DNA of 64,000 nt from Sycon ciliatum (taxonomy: Eukaryota; Porifera; Calcarea; Leucosolenida; Sycettidae), in NCBI RefSeq assembly GCF_964019385.1, contig NC_088650.1, forward strand, positions 34,239,243-34,303,242, in the 5' to 3' direction. The first letter of the stretch is position 1. Each line of letters opens with the position of its first letter. Positions 21,000 through 32,496 of the stretch are shown piece after piece. Made by a program: the position numbers and the translations under genes. The notes below the pieces were generated by a model. That model was given only the letters and a program-made list of their open reading frames with translations, was not told the DNA's origin and made no database searches.

Positions 21000-21637
21000 G
21001 ACTACACAAATACAGTACTGTGAGAGGTGTGCAGGAGTCCAGCCATAGTGATAGTGTTAAATATTAAGGAGTGTACATATGCACACATACGCAACTCTTC
21101 CAATTAGGGAAAATCATTTGGCTAGGAAGACGCGCTTTAGCTACGAGAGCCCTGCGTTGATATTTTCAATACAAATACCGTTTATTCTCTATTATAAGCA
21201 CATGTCTCCACTACTAGCAGAGTCTCTAATACTAGCACACTGTGAGCACCTTTTGAAACATTATAAGCACGGTCTCTATTATTAGCACAGTCTTGGTGGA
21301 AATCAAAGCTGCATGCATGATATATAGCATGTATTTCTTCTTGCTCTGGATGGATGTATTGATTGAATAATATAGGCGTGGTCTGCAACACAAGCGCGGT
21401 CTCCATATATGAGCCAGGGACTATAGAAACCGACCTACGACGTTTGATATCAAAATCAAGTTATGACGTTTCAAAGTCACGTGACTCAAAGTTACGCGAA
21501 GCGCAGAACTCGTCACTTTTGTTTCGACAAGACTCAAGAGCTGTCCTCTTGTTATGTTGATTAGGTGTTTGGTGAAGACAATAGGATTCCGAGTGATTGT
21601 CGAGTAACTCAAGAGGCTCCACTTCCTGTGATTGATA
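21000..21637. repeat. Degenerate TCTCTATTATAAGCAC repeats, otherwise empty
   Basis: At 21183-21290, variants of GTCTCTATTATAAGCACA and TCTAATACTAGCACA recur five or six times. The remainder has no gene signal. Confidence 0.5.
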
Positions 21638-21850
21638 ATGGCTACAACATCTAGTAGGCGACGCAGCTCAATTCTGTGTGGAGTTCCTGATGCGCGAAGG
21701 CGCTTGAATCGGACGACGAGAAATTTTACGGATTCAGCGCTGGCACCCGCGAGTCGTCCGCGAGCGATTCCGACACCGATGCTGACAGCGACAGCGATGA
21801 TATGCCACCTAAGAAGAAGACGTATGGAGTCGCAGCAAGCTCGAGTGCTG

Positions 21851-22889
21851 CTATAGTCTGTTTCAAAAAGATTTACAATCAGGTTTGGGTCTTAAAAAGT
21901 ATGAAGATAAGGGAACTTTGGACAACAAAGTACATAGAATGGCTTGTTAGGACACGGTAAATTGTTCTGTGAAGGTTTCGGAACAATTGGACCAACCGTT
22001 AAGGAGTTAGAATTTCGGCCAGGTTTCCGGCCTTTTCCCATGGTTTACAATTTGCCCAGGAATCCAGTATCGATTTTTACCAAAACCCACGATTTATCCT
22101 TTCCTTTTTGGCCTTGTGGTTATGAATGCTGTCTGCTGACCATGAAGTTTTGAGTTCAAATCCCAACCTATCCTCAAGTCAAACTTTTTTTCATTGTTTT
22201 GGTGATCAAGCTGGTACAAGACAAAGAAGATGGCTGCACCAAACGACTTGTTGTTGGAGCTCGCGCTTCCTGCCGAACTGACTGACACTTGACTGGCTCA
22301 CGCCATGTGAACACACCCACAACACTGCAATGGTGTGAGTGAGTGAATTATAATGGAAGTCATCGCGCTGTAGCTTTTTGAGATTTATTTTAGTATTTCA
22401 AGATCGCCAATTTATTTGAATTTAGCTTTCAACGCCATCTTCTATCAGCGTTCACAAGCGTCTGCTTTTCTCAAAATGTCATCGAAGTCACACGGATAGC
22501 TTTGCGAAGTCATGGCCTTGGGAATGAGTCCGTGTCGATGTCGTTTTCGTCACACGGTGAGTAAATTGCATCGCAGCTCAAAGAAACTATTTTGGTCACA
22601 AAACGGACCCATGCAGCTCGTCAACATTTACAACACTTTCGTTTCGACATGTCCTCTCTGACTCCATTACAGTTATCGATACGAGGAAGAACTCGTTTGT
22701 TGTAAACCAGACGTACATGTACATGACTGTGTCAACGTGAGTGAGTTGTCATTTTTCCTGCTTTCGCGCGGAATATTTCTTCGAGTTCACAGTGAGTTTT
22801 TCCAGGCAGCGCTCGAGTGCTCATACGGTAAGACGCCAAACTCTGCGGGTGATCGCCAGGATTGTAAATCTTTTTGAAACGGACTGTAG
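21851..22889. mobile_element. 1.04-kb TIR element (MITE), copy 1
   Basis: 30-bp terminal inverted repeats at 21851-21880 and 22860-22889 (core TTTCAAAAAGATTTACAATC) match with a few substitutions. The interior includes a tRNA-like stretch (22109-22180). A second copy of the left half lies on the minus strand at 33745-33993 and 38830-38988, split by another element. No transposase is encoded. Confidence 0.75.
22109..22180 (+). other. tRNA-like stretch inside the MITE
   Basis: TTGTGGTTATGAATGC resembles an A box and GAGTTCAAATCCC a B box, at tRNA-like spacing. The same block is conserved on the minus strand at 33815-33884, so it belongs to the element. Confidence 0.4.
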
Positions 22890-23925
22890 TGTTGTGTCGA
22901 AAACGCCAAACCCCGACAACTCAGAATTTTTCAAACGCGGAGAGTGACACCGACTACTCGGAATCGGATGACGAACCAGATACCGCCGCACCTGAGCCAC
23001 CGACGACTGAGCAGGTGAAGCGTGGTCTCCTGTCTTCAGACATACGCGATGGGATTGAGAGAGGCTGTAGATGCAAGTCGAAGAATCATTGGAAAGTCAT
23101 ACCAGAGCAGCAGCTCGAGGACTACATGGTTGAAGTCTCTAAACTGCGAGAATCGAAAAAAGCGCTTCAATCAGTTTGTTCTGGGCGCACTGACTGGAAG
23201 CATGCGAAAGTCGATGACTGGTGGCGGTGATCGACCTTTTTATTTCCGCTATCATGTACGTGGTTACGAGTTGTGCAAAGACGTGTTCATGCTGTTGGAA
23301 GTCATGTAATGAAGCGCCTTCAAAAAAGGCAAACAAAGGAGTCGTTCAACTGGCACACCATGGCTTGACTGGGAGAACACCAGAGCACTTAGCCATTTCA
23401 GCAGACATGGAGCTGGATGTAGTGCAGTTTATTTATTCATATGCTAACATGTACGGTCTACCTCAACCTGCAGCGGAGCGAGGTCGTGCTGAGGACCCTC
23501 CAGTATACTTACCAGCATCCAACAACAGGAAGTCTGCATACAACATCTATACCAAAACCGTCACACAGTATTCGCCTGTTCATTACAGGTCATTTTGCCG
23601 CATTTGGAGGAGACAGGCAGCACACATCAAAGGGTTGAAGCCAAGGACAGACGTATGCGCACTGTGCGACAAGCTGTGGGACAAAATTCGTGTCGCCCGT
23701 ACAGAGGAAGAGACGGAATGTAGTGTCCAGGCCCTGCGTTCGCACATATCACTAGCACAAGAGGAGCTGCAGTACTACCGAGATTTAGTGGACGGCGCGC
23801 AGGCGTCTCGGAGGGAAGTCAGCTCCCTTGGCTGCCTAACTAGCAAGAATGAAGATATACAAAGAACATTACAAACTGTGTACGTAAATTTGCTCTATAT
23901 CGCTCAATTGACATGCCCTTATTAA

Positions 23926-24127
23926 ATAGGTGGTTAGGCACATTTTACCATCGCAGATCAACTGGAAATTTTGTTTGAGCACATTACCATACCATACCAA
24001 CATTTTTGAGAGAAAAAATGTTTTCGCCAAAAAGTGCCCTAGGGTGGTTTTTTTTACTATGTTCACATACCCAACTCATAAATAATACAGAAAGACAATG
24101 GTACTGAGACAAGGACAAACGTGACAA
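23926..24127. other. Short spacer, nothing recognised
   Basis: Between the transposase-like remnant and a LINE 3' end; it includes a T-run at 24048-24055. Confidence 0.3.
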
Positions 24128-24687
24128 CTACTGAGAAGGGGCTGCACCGAGATGCAGCAGTGATGGTGAGGCATTGATGGCTCTGCCGACCTGAGGTCTC
24201 GGCATCACGGCCAGAAACACGCGACAAAAACAAAAGATAGAGCTGTAAGGGTCAGCAAAAAAGAAAAAAAGAAAGCAAGGGCAAACAACAGCTAGTACTA
24301 GTGTGCAGTGCATTCGTAGCAATGGGAGTCGTTGACGGGGCACTAGAATGTAGGTGGGTCGACAGGCATAATGTCCGTGGACCATCGCCAATCCTGTCGG
24401 CGGAGGTATTCGTTGACGTTGCACTTAAACTTTTGAAGATTTTTGCGAGTTGGGGCGGAGTCTAGACAAGCTGGTGGCAGGGAATTCCACAGCTGGATTG
24501 CACAATATGGGAAGCTGCGAAGAATGGTGTCTGGTGCTTGACGCGGTAGGGGATTTCGTAGCTGGTAACTGTGGCCGGCGGCCCTGCGGAGATCGTTTCG
24601 AGTGCGAGTGGCGTCACGGGGCTCAAGCCTTGGTGGGAGGACTGCTAGCAATTGAGTCGGACCGGTGATGAAATGCAGTTTGTACAT
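24128..24687 (-). pseudogene. LINE 3' end: reverse transcriptase C-terminus and 3'UTR
   Basis: The minus-strand frame 24687-24343 ends with FPYCAIQLWNSLPPAC and LRRQDWRW, the hallmark C-terminus of CR1/Jockey-type polyproteins (charged R/Y region, then S-F-x-P-x-x-x-x-LWNSLP). The stop is at 24343, followed by a 3'UTR with long T/C runs down to about 24128. The RT palm is missing, so the copy is strongly 5'-truncated. Confidence 0.7.
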
Positions 24688-24689
24688 AT

Positions 24690-24930
24690 ATGTTAATGCA
24701 GCAATGTATCGCCGTAGGCTGAGGCTCTGGAGCTCCGTCCCGGGACCAATGATGGTTTCTGTAGTCCCTGGCTCATATGTGTTCAGCTTCGTACCTACCT
24801 GTAATTCCTTGCCAACTGCTATTCTAAGTGAGGCACCATGCCACCGTGGCCTCCAAACCTTCGAACTGACGACCTATAAGCACCTCCGACGTAAAGACTG
24901 GGTTTGGGCGATAGATATCTGCCCATAATC
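24690..24930 (+). pseudogene. LINE C-terminal fragment, opposite orientation
   Basis: The plus-strand frame contains SFVPTCNSLPTAILSEAP and LRRKDWVWAIDICP, a degraded match to the same LWNSLP-to-RRKDW tail as the minus-strand neighbour. The two LINE ends therefore lie head to head. A 3' region follows. Confidence 0.5.
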
Positions 24931-25009
24931 GGCTCTTGGTCTCCTGTCTTGTTATTGAAATTATTGTGCATATTTGATGTCTATGCATGCGTGCTGGTGC
25001 ATGTGCGCG

Positions 25010-25053
<44 letters not shown>

Positions 25054-25075
25054 GTTAGAGTGTGTGCGTTCCTGT
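25010..25075. repeat. (GT)n microsatellite
   Basis: Long GT run with CGTGTGTTAGAG interruptions; the Val/Cys-coding frames here are artefacts of the repeat. Confidence 0.95.
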
Positions 25076-25094
25076 GTGCATCTGTGCGCTTGTG

Positions 25095-25335
25095 TGCTTT
25101 TCTGCACCTTGTCCTCACCAACTTACTGAGGTGTGGTGAGCCCATGAATGGGATCATTTTCAAGTCCACTTATAGTTTGGGGATTTCAGGGGTGTCGGCC
25201 GTTGGGCGGTTCAATGTCCAACTGAGTCATCTTTCCAAGATTCGTTTTGAGTCTCTCTCCCGTCTCCCGGGGAGACCCATGTAACCAGTTTTGGCAGTGA
25301 GCAAGTACAGTACAAGAGTGTGTGTGTGTGTGTAT
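25095..25335. repeat. Dispersed repeat, copy 1 (second copy 46735-47040)
   Basis: CTGCACCTTGTCCTCA, GGTGTGGTGAGCCCAT, GTGTCGGCC and AGTCTCTCTCCC blocks recur in the same order at 46735-47040. In both places a LINE lies on the left and a GT microsatellite on the right. Confidence 0.8.
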
Positions 25336-25654
25336 GCTTTCGGATGCCTGCTGCTGGGCGTTTGCTGTCAATGTGTTGTGTGCCTGCTGCTCAACAATTT
25401 GCCTTCCCATTCTACACATTGCATGACTGTGCTTCCACTTTTAGTCTTTTACTTCTCATTTTCTCTGTAGTGCTCCTGCTCATTTTTTCTCATTTCTTAT
25501 TCTTCAGTTTGGCGCGCAGGAGCAGTGTTGAAACCGAAACCCTTGGTCGGTTTAGCTGCTTTGCCCCGCCTCCATGATCCACTGGTTTGGCTGCCTTCGC
25601 TATGTGTATCCCTGTGCGTTTTTGCACCACAATGGTTTGTGGCTATCTTGTAAG

Positions 25655-25677
25655 AAATGTGTGTGTGTATGTAAGAA

Positions 25678-25729
<52 letters not shown>

Positions 25730-25745
25730 TATTTGTACTAGATGC
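25655..25745. repeat. (GT)n microsatellite
   Basis: Nearly pure GT run at 25680-25729, preceded by two TGTAAGAAATGTGTGTGT units. Confidence 0.95.
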
Positions 25746-25893
25746 CAACGCTCTGGATGGTGACGCTACTGAGTCAGCTGAGCTAGTGGATCGGCCATTG
25801 ACTTGAAGGATCCTACTACTGTCCAGATTGTAAGAAGGAGCTGATGCTTACACCTGCACAGATTCTCCTTCACAAGCAAATCAGTAAGTGAGT

Positions 25894-26993
25894 CGTCAGG
25901 CGAAATTACTGGTCAGTCGGCGACACGCATTTTTCACAAAAATTTGCGTTTCACCTGCTGGGAGAGTATGCGTGTACTCGAGTCTCATCCTGAACACGTT
26001 TTTTTCTTCTTTTTTCAGCTCCACGTCAGGCGAAATAGCACGTCATAGTACATTCGAGATCAGCGGGAAGAAGATGACGACGTCCACTAATTTAGTATCT
26101 GTGCACACGAATCTGCTGTGTGTGTTACTCTGTGTGTCAGCTATGGCATCATTGCCTGTGGTTCCATGCCTAGCATATACGTCTGAACCATCTTGCAAAG
26201 TTTGAATGACGTAGGTTGAGCGATCACTCCGCGAAACATACTTTTTGAAATTCTCTTCATAGTATATCTTCCACCATTGAAATTTCGAATTTCTTCGAAT
26301 TTTTTGCTGAGAGGGGTGGCTTGCAACCTCGATATGGCTTGTTCCAGGCATGCTTTGGAGCCATCGCCTGTTGAAGTAGTGGCGGGGATCTGCCCTGCAA
26401 CTGCTACCACAAAAAATGATTCGATCTGAGAAAGGGTGAGACCGCGAATCTCGGTTGAATATTGAGTATTTCAAGCCTTTTCACGACGAAGATGGAGTTC
26501 TTTTTGAAGATGGACGTCGCGGCAAAGGACATGGTGTCCGACTTCTGGCGTCTGGTGAAGCCAGGGATCATTTGTCCAGTCAGGTCGGCAGCCTAACCGT
26601 CGGTAAGCTTGTGTTTGGATCCCGTTCTGCTCGATGTGGTAGATCACAAACAATTTGATATCGCACAAATTGATCTCAGCATTGTGCGTACGGTATTTTA
26701 TATTCAGAAAATCCCAAAGTGTCTCTGTGTGGCCGTCCTATGCCACGAGAAACTCCAATCAGGCTCCTATGTCCTCTGCCTTCATGATTGAATGTCCACT
26801 TCGTTTGAACAACGAACACAACAATCGAGGACGGCTTTGCAATGAAAAATATAGCTATACTGGAGCTGAAAAAAGAAGAAAAAACGTGCTCAGGATGAGA
26901 CTCGAGTACACGCATACTCTCCCAGCAGGTGAAACGCAAATTTTTGTGAAAAATGCGTGTCGCCGACTGACCAGTAATTTCGCCTGACGGTAT
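25894..26993. mobile_element. TIR element type 1 (about 128-bp inverted repeats)
   Basis: The left end begins CGTCAGGCGAAATTACTGG (25894) and runs to about 26023. Its inverse occupies 26866-26993 and ends CGCCTGACG. The interior (26028-26865) is a copy of the left end of a related type 2 element, including its own CGTCAGGCGAAATAG start at about 26028. A further 64-bp piece of the type 1 end lies at 33396-33459. It is non-autonomous. Confidence 0.75.
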
Positions 26994-27605
26994 AGCTGTA
27001 TTTTTCATTGCATTTCATTTCATTCATTTTTCCTCGATTGTTGTGTTTGTTGTTCAAACGAAGTGGACATTCAATCATGAAGGCAGAGGACATAGGAGCC
27101 TGATTGGAGTTTCTCGTGGCATAGGACGGCCACACAGAGACACTTTGGGATTTTCTGAATATAAAATACCATACGCACGATGCTGAGATCAATTTGTGCG
27201 ATATCAAATTGTTTGTGATCCACCACATCGAGCAGTACGGGATCCAAACACAAGCTTACCGACGGTTAGGCTGCCGACCTGACTGGACAAATGATCCCTG
27301 GCTTCACCAGACGCCAGAAGTCGGACACCATGTCCTTCGCCGCGACGGCCATCTCCAAAAGAACACCATCTTCGTCGTGAAAAGGCTTGAAATACTCAAT
27401 ATTCAACCGAGATTCGCGGTCTCACCCTTTCTCAGATCGAATCATTTTTTGTTGTAGCAGTTGCAGGGCAGATTCCCGCCACTACTTCAACAGGGGATGG
27501 CTCCAAAGCATGTCTGGAATAAGCCATATCGAGGTTGCAAGCCACCCCTCTCAGCAAGAAATTCGAAATTTCAATGGTGGAAGATATACTATGAAGAGAA
27601 TTTCA
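26250..27605. repeat. Large imperfect inverted repeat (foldback), arms about 600 bp
   Basis: Sequence at about 26250-26860 returns inverted at about 27000-27605. For example, GAATATTGAGTATTTCAAGC at 26455 faces its complement near 27390. The loop is the type 1 right TIR. A third, direct copy of the 26030-26520 part starts at 27609. The duplicated block includes a decayed version (MEFFLKMDVAAKDMVSDFW, later a stop) of the first exon of the transposase-like gene. Confidence 0.8.
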
Positions 27606-27608
27606 AAA

Positions 27609-27827
27609 CGTCAGGCGAAATAGTACGTCATAGTACATTCGAGATCAGCGGGAAGAAGATGACGACGTCCACTAATTTAGTATCTGTGCACACGAATCTG
27701 CTGTGTGTGCTACTCTGTGTGTCAGCTATGGCATCATCGCCTGTGGTTCCATGCCTAGCATGTACGTCTGAACCATCCTGCAAAGTTTGAATGACGTAGG
27801 TTGAGCGATCGCTCTGCGAAACATACT
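27609..27827 (+). repeat. Left TIR of the candidate transposon
   Basis: It is about 93 percent similar by eye to the inverse of 33460-33678. The same sequence also starts the internal copy at about 26028. Confidence 0.8.
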
Positions 27828-27934
27828 TTTTGAAATTCTCTTCATAGTATATCTTCCACCATTGAAATTTCGAATTTCTTCGTATTTTTGGCTGAGAGGG
27901 GTGGCTTGCAACCTCCATATTGCTTGTTCCAGGC

Positions 27935-28908
27935 ATGCTTTGGAGCCATCGCCTGTTGAAACAGTGGCGGGAAGCTGCCCTGCAACTGTTCCAACAGGAA
28001 ATTAATCGATCCGAGAAAGCGCGAGTCCGCGAACGCCCGTTGAAAATGGAGTATTTCAAGCCTTTCCAGACGAAGATGGAGTTCTTTTCGGAGATGGATG
28101 CCGCTGAGATGGCAACAGATCTCTGCCGCCTGGCTTTGCCAGGAGTAATCTGTACAATCATTTTCGTCTGTGCCGTTCGTGATGCTGCCAGGCGCATCAG
28201 CCTGGAGAAGCCTGTGGGCAAGGTCCACATCCCCCACAGGCTTCTCCTTCACTGGCACAAGTGCCATGAAGACTCCAGCACACCACGGTCGGTGTACGTC
28301 GCTGCTCTCAACAGGACGCTGATCTGTAAGTCAGAATGTATTTCTATTCATCTTGTCTCTGAACAGGGCAAATGAAATTTATTCATTCTACATGTATTTC
28401 ATTTTCATGTCATAATATTATGCAACAGGTGGTCACATACTGGATGAAAGCAACATAGCCCTGCAAAACAGACTATTCTCGAATATTTCGAAGGTAAGAT
28501 TAATTGCATTTATCTTCCGCAGTACTGTGACGAATTGAACTGACCAATGCACAAACAACCATGTATACGCCCGCCGCAAGAGAAGCACGTTAATCTGCAA
28601 GTGCACAAGATGTGCACCCACAGATACGCACTACATGGACACACACACACACCACACACCATGTACACGCCCGTCACAAGAGAAGCATGCAAATGTGCAA
28701 ATGCACTGGATGTGCACACACAGACACACACACACACACACACACACACCATGTACACGCCCGTCACAAGAGAAGCACGCAAATCTGCAAATGCACCGGA
28801 TGTGCAGACGTGCGCGTGCAAATACGCGCGCACACACACCATGTACACGCCTGTCACAAGATAAGCACGCAAATCTGCAAATGCACTGGATGTGCAGACG
28901 CGCGCGCA

Positions 28909-28983
<75 letters not shown>

Positions 28984-31930
28984 CATGCACACATATAGCA
29001 GTACACCGGTGCCGTGATTCAAACTAAAATAAAATACTTAGAGAAGCGGGCCACAGTGAATGAAACAATAATGGTGATTTGCATGCCATCTATTCATAAG
29101 GCTCTTTTGTCCGTATGTGCATGCGGGCATGTGTACATGTACAGGTGTTTGCAAAGTATCGCAAGAGTACCGGTGGAGATAAGAGAAAACGAATATATGA
29201 TGGAGAATGCAATATGGTTATCTGTGCGGAAGAGATCATTTCGGCGAGGGATAAGATGGAATCTCTTACGATGCAACTGGACACAGCAAAGAAACTAAAT
29301 GAAGCGAAAGAGCAGGAGCTAAAAATATTATATGCACAGATAATTGAGGAGAGGAAACACGCCGAACAAAAAACACAATTAACAGAAAAGGCGAAAGAAT
29401 TCACGGAATTCGCCAACACGGGAAAGCCGGTGCATGAACTGAGAATAAGGCAGCAACAGAGAAAAAAGAAAGAAATACAGAATAAAGCTCAAAAAGCACT
29501 ATGGTTCTTGGAATCGTTCGGCTTCCGCCTAACATCAATGGATGTTACGTGCACAGCAACCGCTGAGGATGTTTCGGTAACCTTCGACAAGGAGAACATT
29601 GATGCAGAACCAAACGCAGAAAACACAGCAGCAACAATTGAAGACCGTTATGAAAAACTCAGTGAACAGTCCAAAACCGATATCAAAAAGGTTCTCTTCC
29701 TTTTAGATAAATTTTCAGGCAGTGATGAACTGTATCACGAATTTACACAGTTGTACAACAATATGCCACGGTCATACATGGTTGCCCATTATCGACGAAG
29801 AATGAATGCCTCATATGATATCCTGAGCCTGCCTGAACCATTTGAGGGAACAAGAATGGAGTTAGCCCCATTATTGGCTGATGACATATGTCGTCTGTTT
29901 GCGGCTGCCAACATTGAGGAGCCAAGCAATGAAACCGTGACGGTGAAGATCAGTGGTGATGGAGCACAGTTTTCCAGCACATCAAGCTTTGTATTGATGA
30001 CGTACTGCATTCTCTTCGGTGCTACAAATACTCAGGCAAGTAGCAGCCATATGAGTTTCGCTGCCCTCAAAGGCTCGGAGACGTACGATACACTGAGGGA
30101 CGGGTTCAAGGATGTGTGGACGGAAATCAATGCCCTTATCAAGGTAAGCAATATAACCTACTTGCAGCATCTATGTTATTGCTTTTATTTGTCACTAGAT
30201 TAACAGGCAGGAGAATGTCATTCTTAGTATTGCAGGTTGGGCGTAACTGGGCTCCATATTTTTAAGATTTTACCTCATGCTACTGTATTACTACTGTATT
30301 ACTGTATTACTGTATTACTGTATTACTATATTACTAACAGTACAGTCAAACTTGTAACCAAGAGCGGTAATGGACTCATTCACTGCTATTGTCAGCATGT
30401 GTTTAGCTTTTTAAATTACATCACAGTGAATGCACAAAGGAGATGTGTTTGCATTGCTGTGTTTCATATCTTCTCACAGGACCCGACAGTGAAAGTTGGA
30501 GACACAACTGTTCGGCTGAACATAGTCTTTGCAGCGGATTACAAGTTCCTCTTGCTCACAATGGGCATGAACAAGGCATCCGCCCGCTATGCGTGTGTGT
30601 GGTGCAAGGTGGCTGACAAAGACCGACATGACATGACAAAAGACATCAGTTTCTACAACACCGGACCAATGGCAAGGACGCATACTGACATGACAACACT
30701 TTACAAGGAGAAGACAACAGACAAACGACTAGGAAGCCACCAAGCACCACTACTCACCATTGACTTGACAAATGTCGTATTGGATGAGCTGCACTTGCTG
30801 CTACGTGTCGTGGATAGACTACTTGGCTGCATAATGTGCACTGCGCAGGCGGAGGATCAGAAACAAGGCGAAAAGAAGCAGTTGGGCACTAAGGTTAAAT
30901 GCATAATGGCAACCATCAAAGAACACGTATACACTCCTTTCAAAATATGGTTTAAAAGAACGAAAATGGTCAGGACACTTCAAGTCTGGACTGGACCAGT
31001 ATCGATGGCTGCATCAAAAAGAAACTCCTCGGCCGGCTGCCGGAGCACTTCCCCACATTTATGGATGCAGAAACAGCAGTGGCAGTGAAGGTATGGTTCC
31101 CATGTGCGTGTATTAGAGATCGAAAGTATCATCTTAAATTCTAGCCTACTGTAATTTAACTGAAATGCTATACCAGTAAGAGACATTTAGTGGCATGACG
31201 TTTCGGAAACTTTGAAGCTGGACTGTATATCTTTCTAATAAACGCTCAAACCCACAACATCCAAGCAGTCCTTGGCCACCTGGATTGTAATTTGGATAAA
31301 ATCAGTTTTTGTGGTGTAGCCAAGGACTATTTCTGTGTTGCGGGTGGGACGTTAATTAAATTCCATAACAATTATGTATTAATGTGCGTCTTTGATTTTG
31401 TAACATGAATACCTAGGTTGCGAAATGCGGTGGTGGTGCTAACATTTATGGGAAACCTGAAACTTGAAATACTCTGAATGAATGATGTGTATGTTATTTT
31501 CCTGCTTGCCTTCCTGTAGGACTTGTGGATAAATTTCATTAGTGTCCATGACCAACTGTGCAAACATGGCTCTACCGCAACTGACACGTCCACAAGCGCA
31601 AAGGCGTTTATTAATAAATTTACGGCTCTGGGTCCGGTACACCAGTCATACTTCAAAGCCAGAGTCACTCCGTATATGCACGCGATGGCGTATCACGCCC
31701 CAGGAATGGCTGAAAAATATGGAAGTCTGAAGCTGTTCTCGGGACAGGGCGTAGAGAAAAACAATTCGGACAGCAAAAGTTTCTACAGAAGCTGCAATCG
31801 CCATCATGCCGCAGTCGATATCTTGGCAACCAAACGCCGCCTGCATGACCTGGAATCAGCTACCGACCACAATGGTGATCCAATAGTCCGTGCTAAGAGG
31901 CACTACACACAGAGGAACGCACCACAGTAA
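27935..31930 (+). CDS. Transposase-like protein, five exons, one frameshift
   Basis: Exons by GT/AG and phase: 27935-28325, 28429-28493, 29145-30143, 30480-31090, 31520-31930, about 825 residues in all. Phases join cleanly, including a Cys codon split across intron 1. Exon 3 has a coiled coil (to about residue 250), then RIRQQQRKKKEIQNKAQKAL, ALWFLESFGF and VKISGDGAQFSSTS. Exon 4 has VFAADYKFLLL, ARYACVWCKVADKDRHDM and LDELHLLLRVVDRLL. Exon 5 has FSGQGVEKNN. A conserved Asp, Asp, CxWC and Glu in this order suggest a DDE/RNase H-fold transposase; the order recalls RAG1/Transib, which is inference. A -1 frameshift at about 30960 (exon length 611) disrupts this copy. Intron 2 holds the CA-rich repeats. 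A polyadenylation signal AATAAA lies at about 32352. Exons 1-2 are the least certain. Confidence 0.6.
28204..28247. repeat. Perfect 15-bp inverted repeat inside exon 1
   Basis: GGAGAAGCCTGTGGG at 28204-28218 and its exact complement at 28233-28247 are separated by 14 bp, within the predicted first exon of the transposase-like gene. Confidence 0.9.
28554..28912. repeat. Tandem repeat, 4 copies of about 90-100 bp, with CA runs
   Basis: The core ACACGCCCGTCACAAGAGAAGCA occurs (with variants) at about 28566, 28664, 28755 and 28847, each followed by AAATGCACTGGATGTGCA and a CA run of variable length. It lies in predicted intron 2 of the transposase-like gene. Confidence 0.85.
28913..28979. repeat. 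(CA)n microsatellite
   Basis: Almost pure CA run of about 65 bp; His/Thr and Val/Cys frames across it are artefacts. Confidence 0.97.
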
Positions 31931-32365
31931 CTGCCATTGTGCCCATCAAATATATTGTAAGAACTGTTTCTGTGTTGCGGCTGGGGCGTTAATTACATTC
32001 CATGACAGTCACCCCGATAATATTAGGACCATGCAACTAACTTCCCTGCACTCTGTTCTGGTTGTGGGCTTGTGTACTTTCATGTGTCAGTGTGCGTCTT
32101 TGATATTGTAACACGAAGTGCGACATTGGATATAATTTACTTCAAATTCTGTGTGTACTTGTTGGCTAATACCTGGGTTGCGCAGCGTAACTTCGAATAA
32201 TCTGAATGAATGGTGTGTATGTTATTTTGCTGCCTGCCTATCTGTAGGACTTGTGGAATCAGCTACCGGCCACGATGGTGATGCGATAGCCCGTGACAAG
32301 AGGCACTCAGTGACACACAGAGTACAACGGCAGTAACTGGCATTGTGCCCATCAATAAAATATAT
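31310..32365 (+). repeat. Tandem duplication of the last intron and exon end
   Basis: The 3' part of intron 4 and the exon 5 ends (31310-31540 and 31850-31960) reappear at 31961-32365, with the exon reduced to GACTTGTGGAATCAGC joined directly to the exon end. Shared pieces include TTTCTGTGTTGCGG, GTGCGTCTTTGAT and GATGTGTATGTTATTTT-like words. The second copy retains AATAAA where the first reads CATCAAATA. Confidence 0.7.
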
Positions 32366-32496
32366 CGTAAAAATAAAATGAAATTATGACTTCTGGTGTG
32401 CGAGTGCTTGTCAAAGTATTACAGATAAGGTGAAGTTTGAGGAGCTGATTTTATAACGAAAAATCATGCTGCATGATTCCTTGTTGAAAATATTGT

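Larger units (their letters stand above)
21638..23925 (+). pseudogene. Transposase-like gene split by a MITE
   Basis: The 5' part (ATG at 21638, then an acidic DSDTDADSDSDD stretch in another frame up to 21850) and the 3' part (from about 22890) surround an inverted-repeat element at 21851-22889. The 3' part has SDTDYSESDDE, a Cys-rich start GCRCKSK, then RPFYFRYHVRGYELCKD in a second frame (to 23309), then in a third frame GLTGRTPEHL, PVYLPASNNR and LKPRTDVCALCDKLWDK. These motifs (Y-C-K-D, short HG-like block, PxxN/SxxR-x-Y, P-x-TD-x-C-x2-C) are the ones I associate with a widespread transposon-like protein of invertebrates. At least two frameshifts lie near 23220 and 23300. The frame ends shortly after a possible donor site (GTACGTAA, about 23880). 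The superfamily name is not certain. Confidence 0.5.

Noticed and set aside
28547..29027. Long His/Thr and Val/Cys frames of 105-170 codons on both strands
   Set aside because: They are read-through of the (CA)n microsatellite and the 90-100 bp repeat and lie in a predicted intron.
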